Below are positions 6,495 through 7,612 of a DNA stretch of 7,612 nucleotides, one piece after another. The position numbers and the translations under genes were made by a program. The DNA is from Clostridia bacterium (GTDB lineage Bacteria > Bacillota > Clostridia > Christensenellales > DTU072), in assembly GCA_028701415.1 (NCBI GenBank), contig JAQVQU010000065.1, forward strand, positions 1 through 7,612. Direction: 5' to 3'. Each line of letters opens with the position of its first letter. Position 1 is the stretch's first letter. The notes beneath the pieces are model-generated. The model had not been told where the DNA came from. It did not search any database and saw only the letters and a list, made by a program, of their open reading frames with translations.

Positions 6495-7612
6495 ATGCCA
6501 TATAATATTTATTTAAAGAAAAATGAAGAAAAAAGAATTGTTGCTGGTCACCCATGGGTTTATGCAAACGAGGTCTCAAAAATCGAAGGAAAAGATAAAA
6601 ACGGATCTCTCGCAACAGTATTTGATTTTAATGGAAGATATATTGGAAAAGGTTTTATAAATCATCTATCAAAAATATTAGTAAGAATTTTCATTAGAGA
6701 CAATGAAGAGGTAACCGAGAATCTTTTTAAAGAAAGGATTTTGAATGCAGACAATTATAGAAAAAGCATAGGACTAACAGATTCATACAGAATGGTTTTT
6801 GGGGAATCTGATAACCTACCTGGCTTGGTAGTAGATAAATACGGAGAGACATATTCTCTTCAATTTTTGACCCTTGGGATGGATCTTCAGAAAGATATAA
6901 TAGTGAAAATCCTTATCGATTTATTTTCTCCAAAATGCATATTTGAAAGAAGCGACCTTTCAGTAAGGGAAAAGGAAGGACTAACGCAACAAAAGAACGT
7001 ATTATATGGAAAGCTTGATTCACCAACTGAAATTATCGAAAACGGTATAAAAATGCTAATTGATATAGAAAACGGGCAAAAAACCGGATATTTTTTAGAC
7101 CAAAAATTCAACAGGCTCGCCATAAGAAAATATGCTGAAGGAAAAGAGGTTCTCGATTGTTTCTGTAATTCAGGAGGCTTTTCTTTAAATGCCGCAAAGG
7201 CATCCGCAAAATCAGTATTATCTTTAGATATTTCAGAGCTTGCGCTAAATGACGTTAAAAGAAATGCAGAAATTAACGAGCTTTCTAGTATAATTAAAAC
7301 AGAGTGTGTGGATGTATTTCAACAGCTTAGAGAGTACAAAAAGGAAGGAAAAGAATTTGATTTAATAATTTTAGACCCCCCTGCATTTTGCAAAAGCGCA
7401 AGCGAAATAATGGATGCGATGAGAGGCTATAAAGACATTAATACTCTCGCTATGAAATTAATTAGAAAAGGAGGATTTTTAGCTACCTGCTCTTGTTCTC
7501 AACATATAACCTTCCCTCTTTTTGAAGAAATGTTGAAGAGCGCAGCATATGAATCCAAAAGGATAGTAAGAATAGTAGAAATAAAAACACAATCTCCCGA
7601 TCACCCCTCCCT
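6495..7612 (+). CDS. rlmI: RlmI-like class I SAM-dependent 23S rRNA (cytosine-5) methyltransferase, 3' end outside window
   Basis: The frame is open for 372 complete codons to the window edge. The family is about 390-400 residues and the last visible block (TQSPDHP, 366-371) lies near its C-terminus, so roughly 20-25 residues are missing. Residues 1-75 form a PUA-like RNA-binding domain with the typical opening GHPWVYANEV (18-27). GESDNLPGLVVDKYG (103-117) and ENGQKTGYFLDQKFNR (192-207) are strong RlmI-family signatures. The Rossmann methyltransferase domain shows the SAM motif VLDCFCNSGGFSLNAA (219-234), the acidic strand LDIS (244-247), DPPAF (294-298) and TCSCS (331-335), which holds the likely catalytic cysteine. 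Family members methylate a cytosine of 23S rRNA (C1962 in E. coli); other members of the broader COG1092 group exist, so the exact target base is inferred. AAGGAG precedes the ATG. The gene is divergent from the sugar genes and probably functionally independent. Confidence 0.9.
   Translation, partial: MPYNIYLKKNEEKRIVAGHPWVYANEVSKIEGKDKNGSLATVFDFNGRYIGKGFINHLSKILVRIFIRDNEEVTENLFKERILNADNYRKSIGLTDSYRMVFGESDNLPGLVVDKYGETYSLQFLTLGMDLQKDIIVKILIDLFSPKCIFERSDLSVREKEGLTQQKNVLYGKLDSPTEIIENGIKMLIDIENGQKTGYFLDQKFNRLAIRKYAEGKEVLDCFCNSGGFSLNAAKASAKSVLSLDISELALNDVKRNAEINELSSIIKTECVDVFQQLREYKKEGKEFDLIILDPPAFCKSASEIMDAMRGYKDINTLAMKLIRKGGFLATCSCSQHITFPLFEEMLKSAAYESKRIVRIVEIKTQSPDHPS

Overview
This AT-rich window comes from a bacterium that uses UGA as a normal stop: lemA and the transporter gene both end in TGA. 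Gene starts mostly carry strong AGGAG-type ribosome binding sites. The lipobox of the first gene, the fused MsrA-MsrB enzyme and the sugar-uptake content fit a low-GC, host- or sediment-associated anaerobe, such as a Bacillota, Acholeplasma-like or spirochaete lineage. No rRNA, tRNA or decisive marker fixes the taxon, so this is a guess.

Layout. Positions 1-6123 are all minus-strand genes. Reading 5' to 3' on that strand, they are: a GPH-type sugar:cation symporter; a large cytoplasmic GH38-like/DUF5054 putative glycosidase; a fused peptide methionine sulfoxide reductase MsrA-MsrB; lemA; and a TPM-domain lipoprotein cut by the window edge. Divergent from the symporter, an RlmI-type 23S rRNA cytosine-5 methyltransferase reads rightward and is cut by the right edge.

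Function. The symporter and the GH38-like enzyme form a plausible uptake-and-cleavage pair for an unidentified glycoside. The enzyme has no signal peptide, so its substrate would be imported intact. LemA and the TPM lipoprotein are separated by one base and look translationally coupled; this pairing recurs in bacteria but its molecular role is poorly defined. MsrAB repairs oxidised methionine and looks like an independent housekeeping neighbour.

Non-coding DNA. The only long gap is 6124-6494, between the divergent symporter and methyltransferase genes. It holds a near-perfect tandem duplication (about 71 bp, twice), each copy with a small A/T-flanked hairpin, plus candidate promoters for both genes. 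I see no mobile element, CRISPR array or obvious new defence system. The least understood items are the DUF5054-type enzyme with its transporter, and the tandem repeat in the divergent intergenic region.
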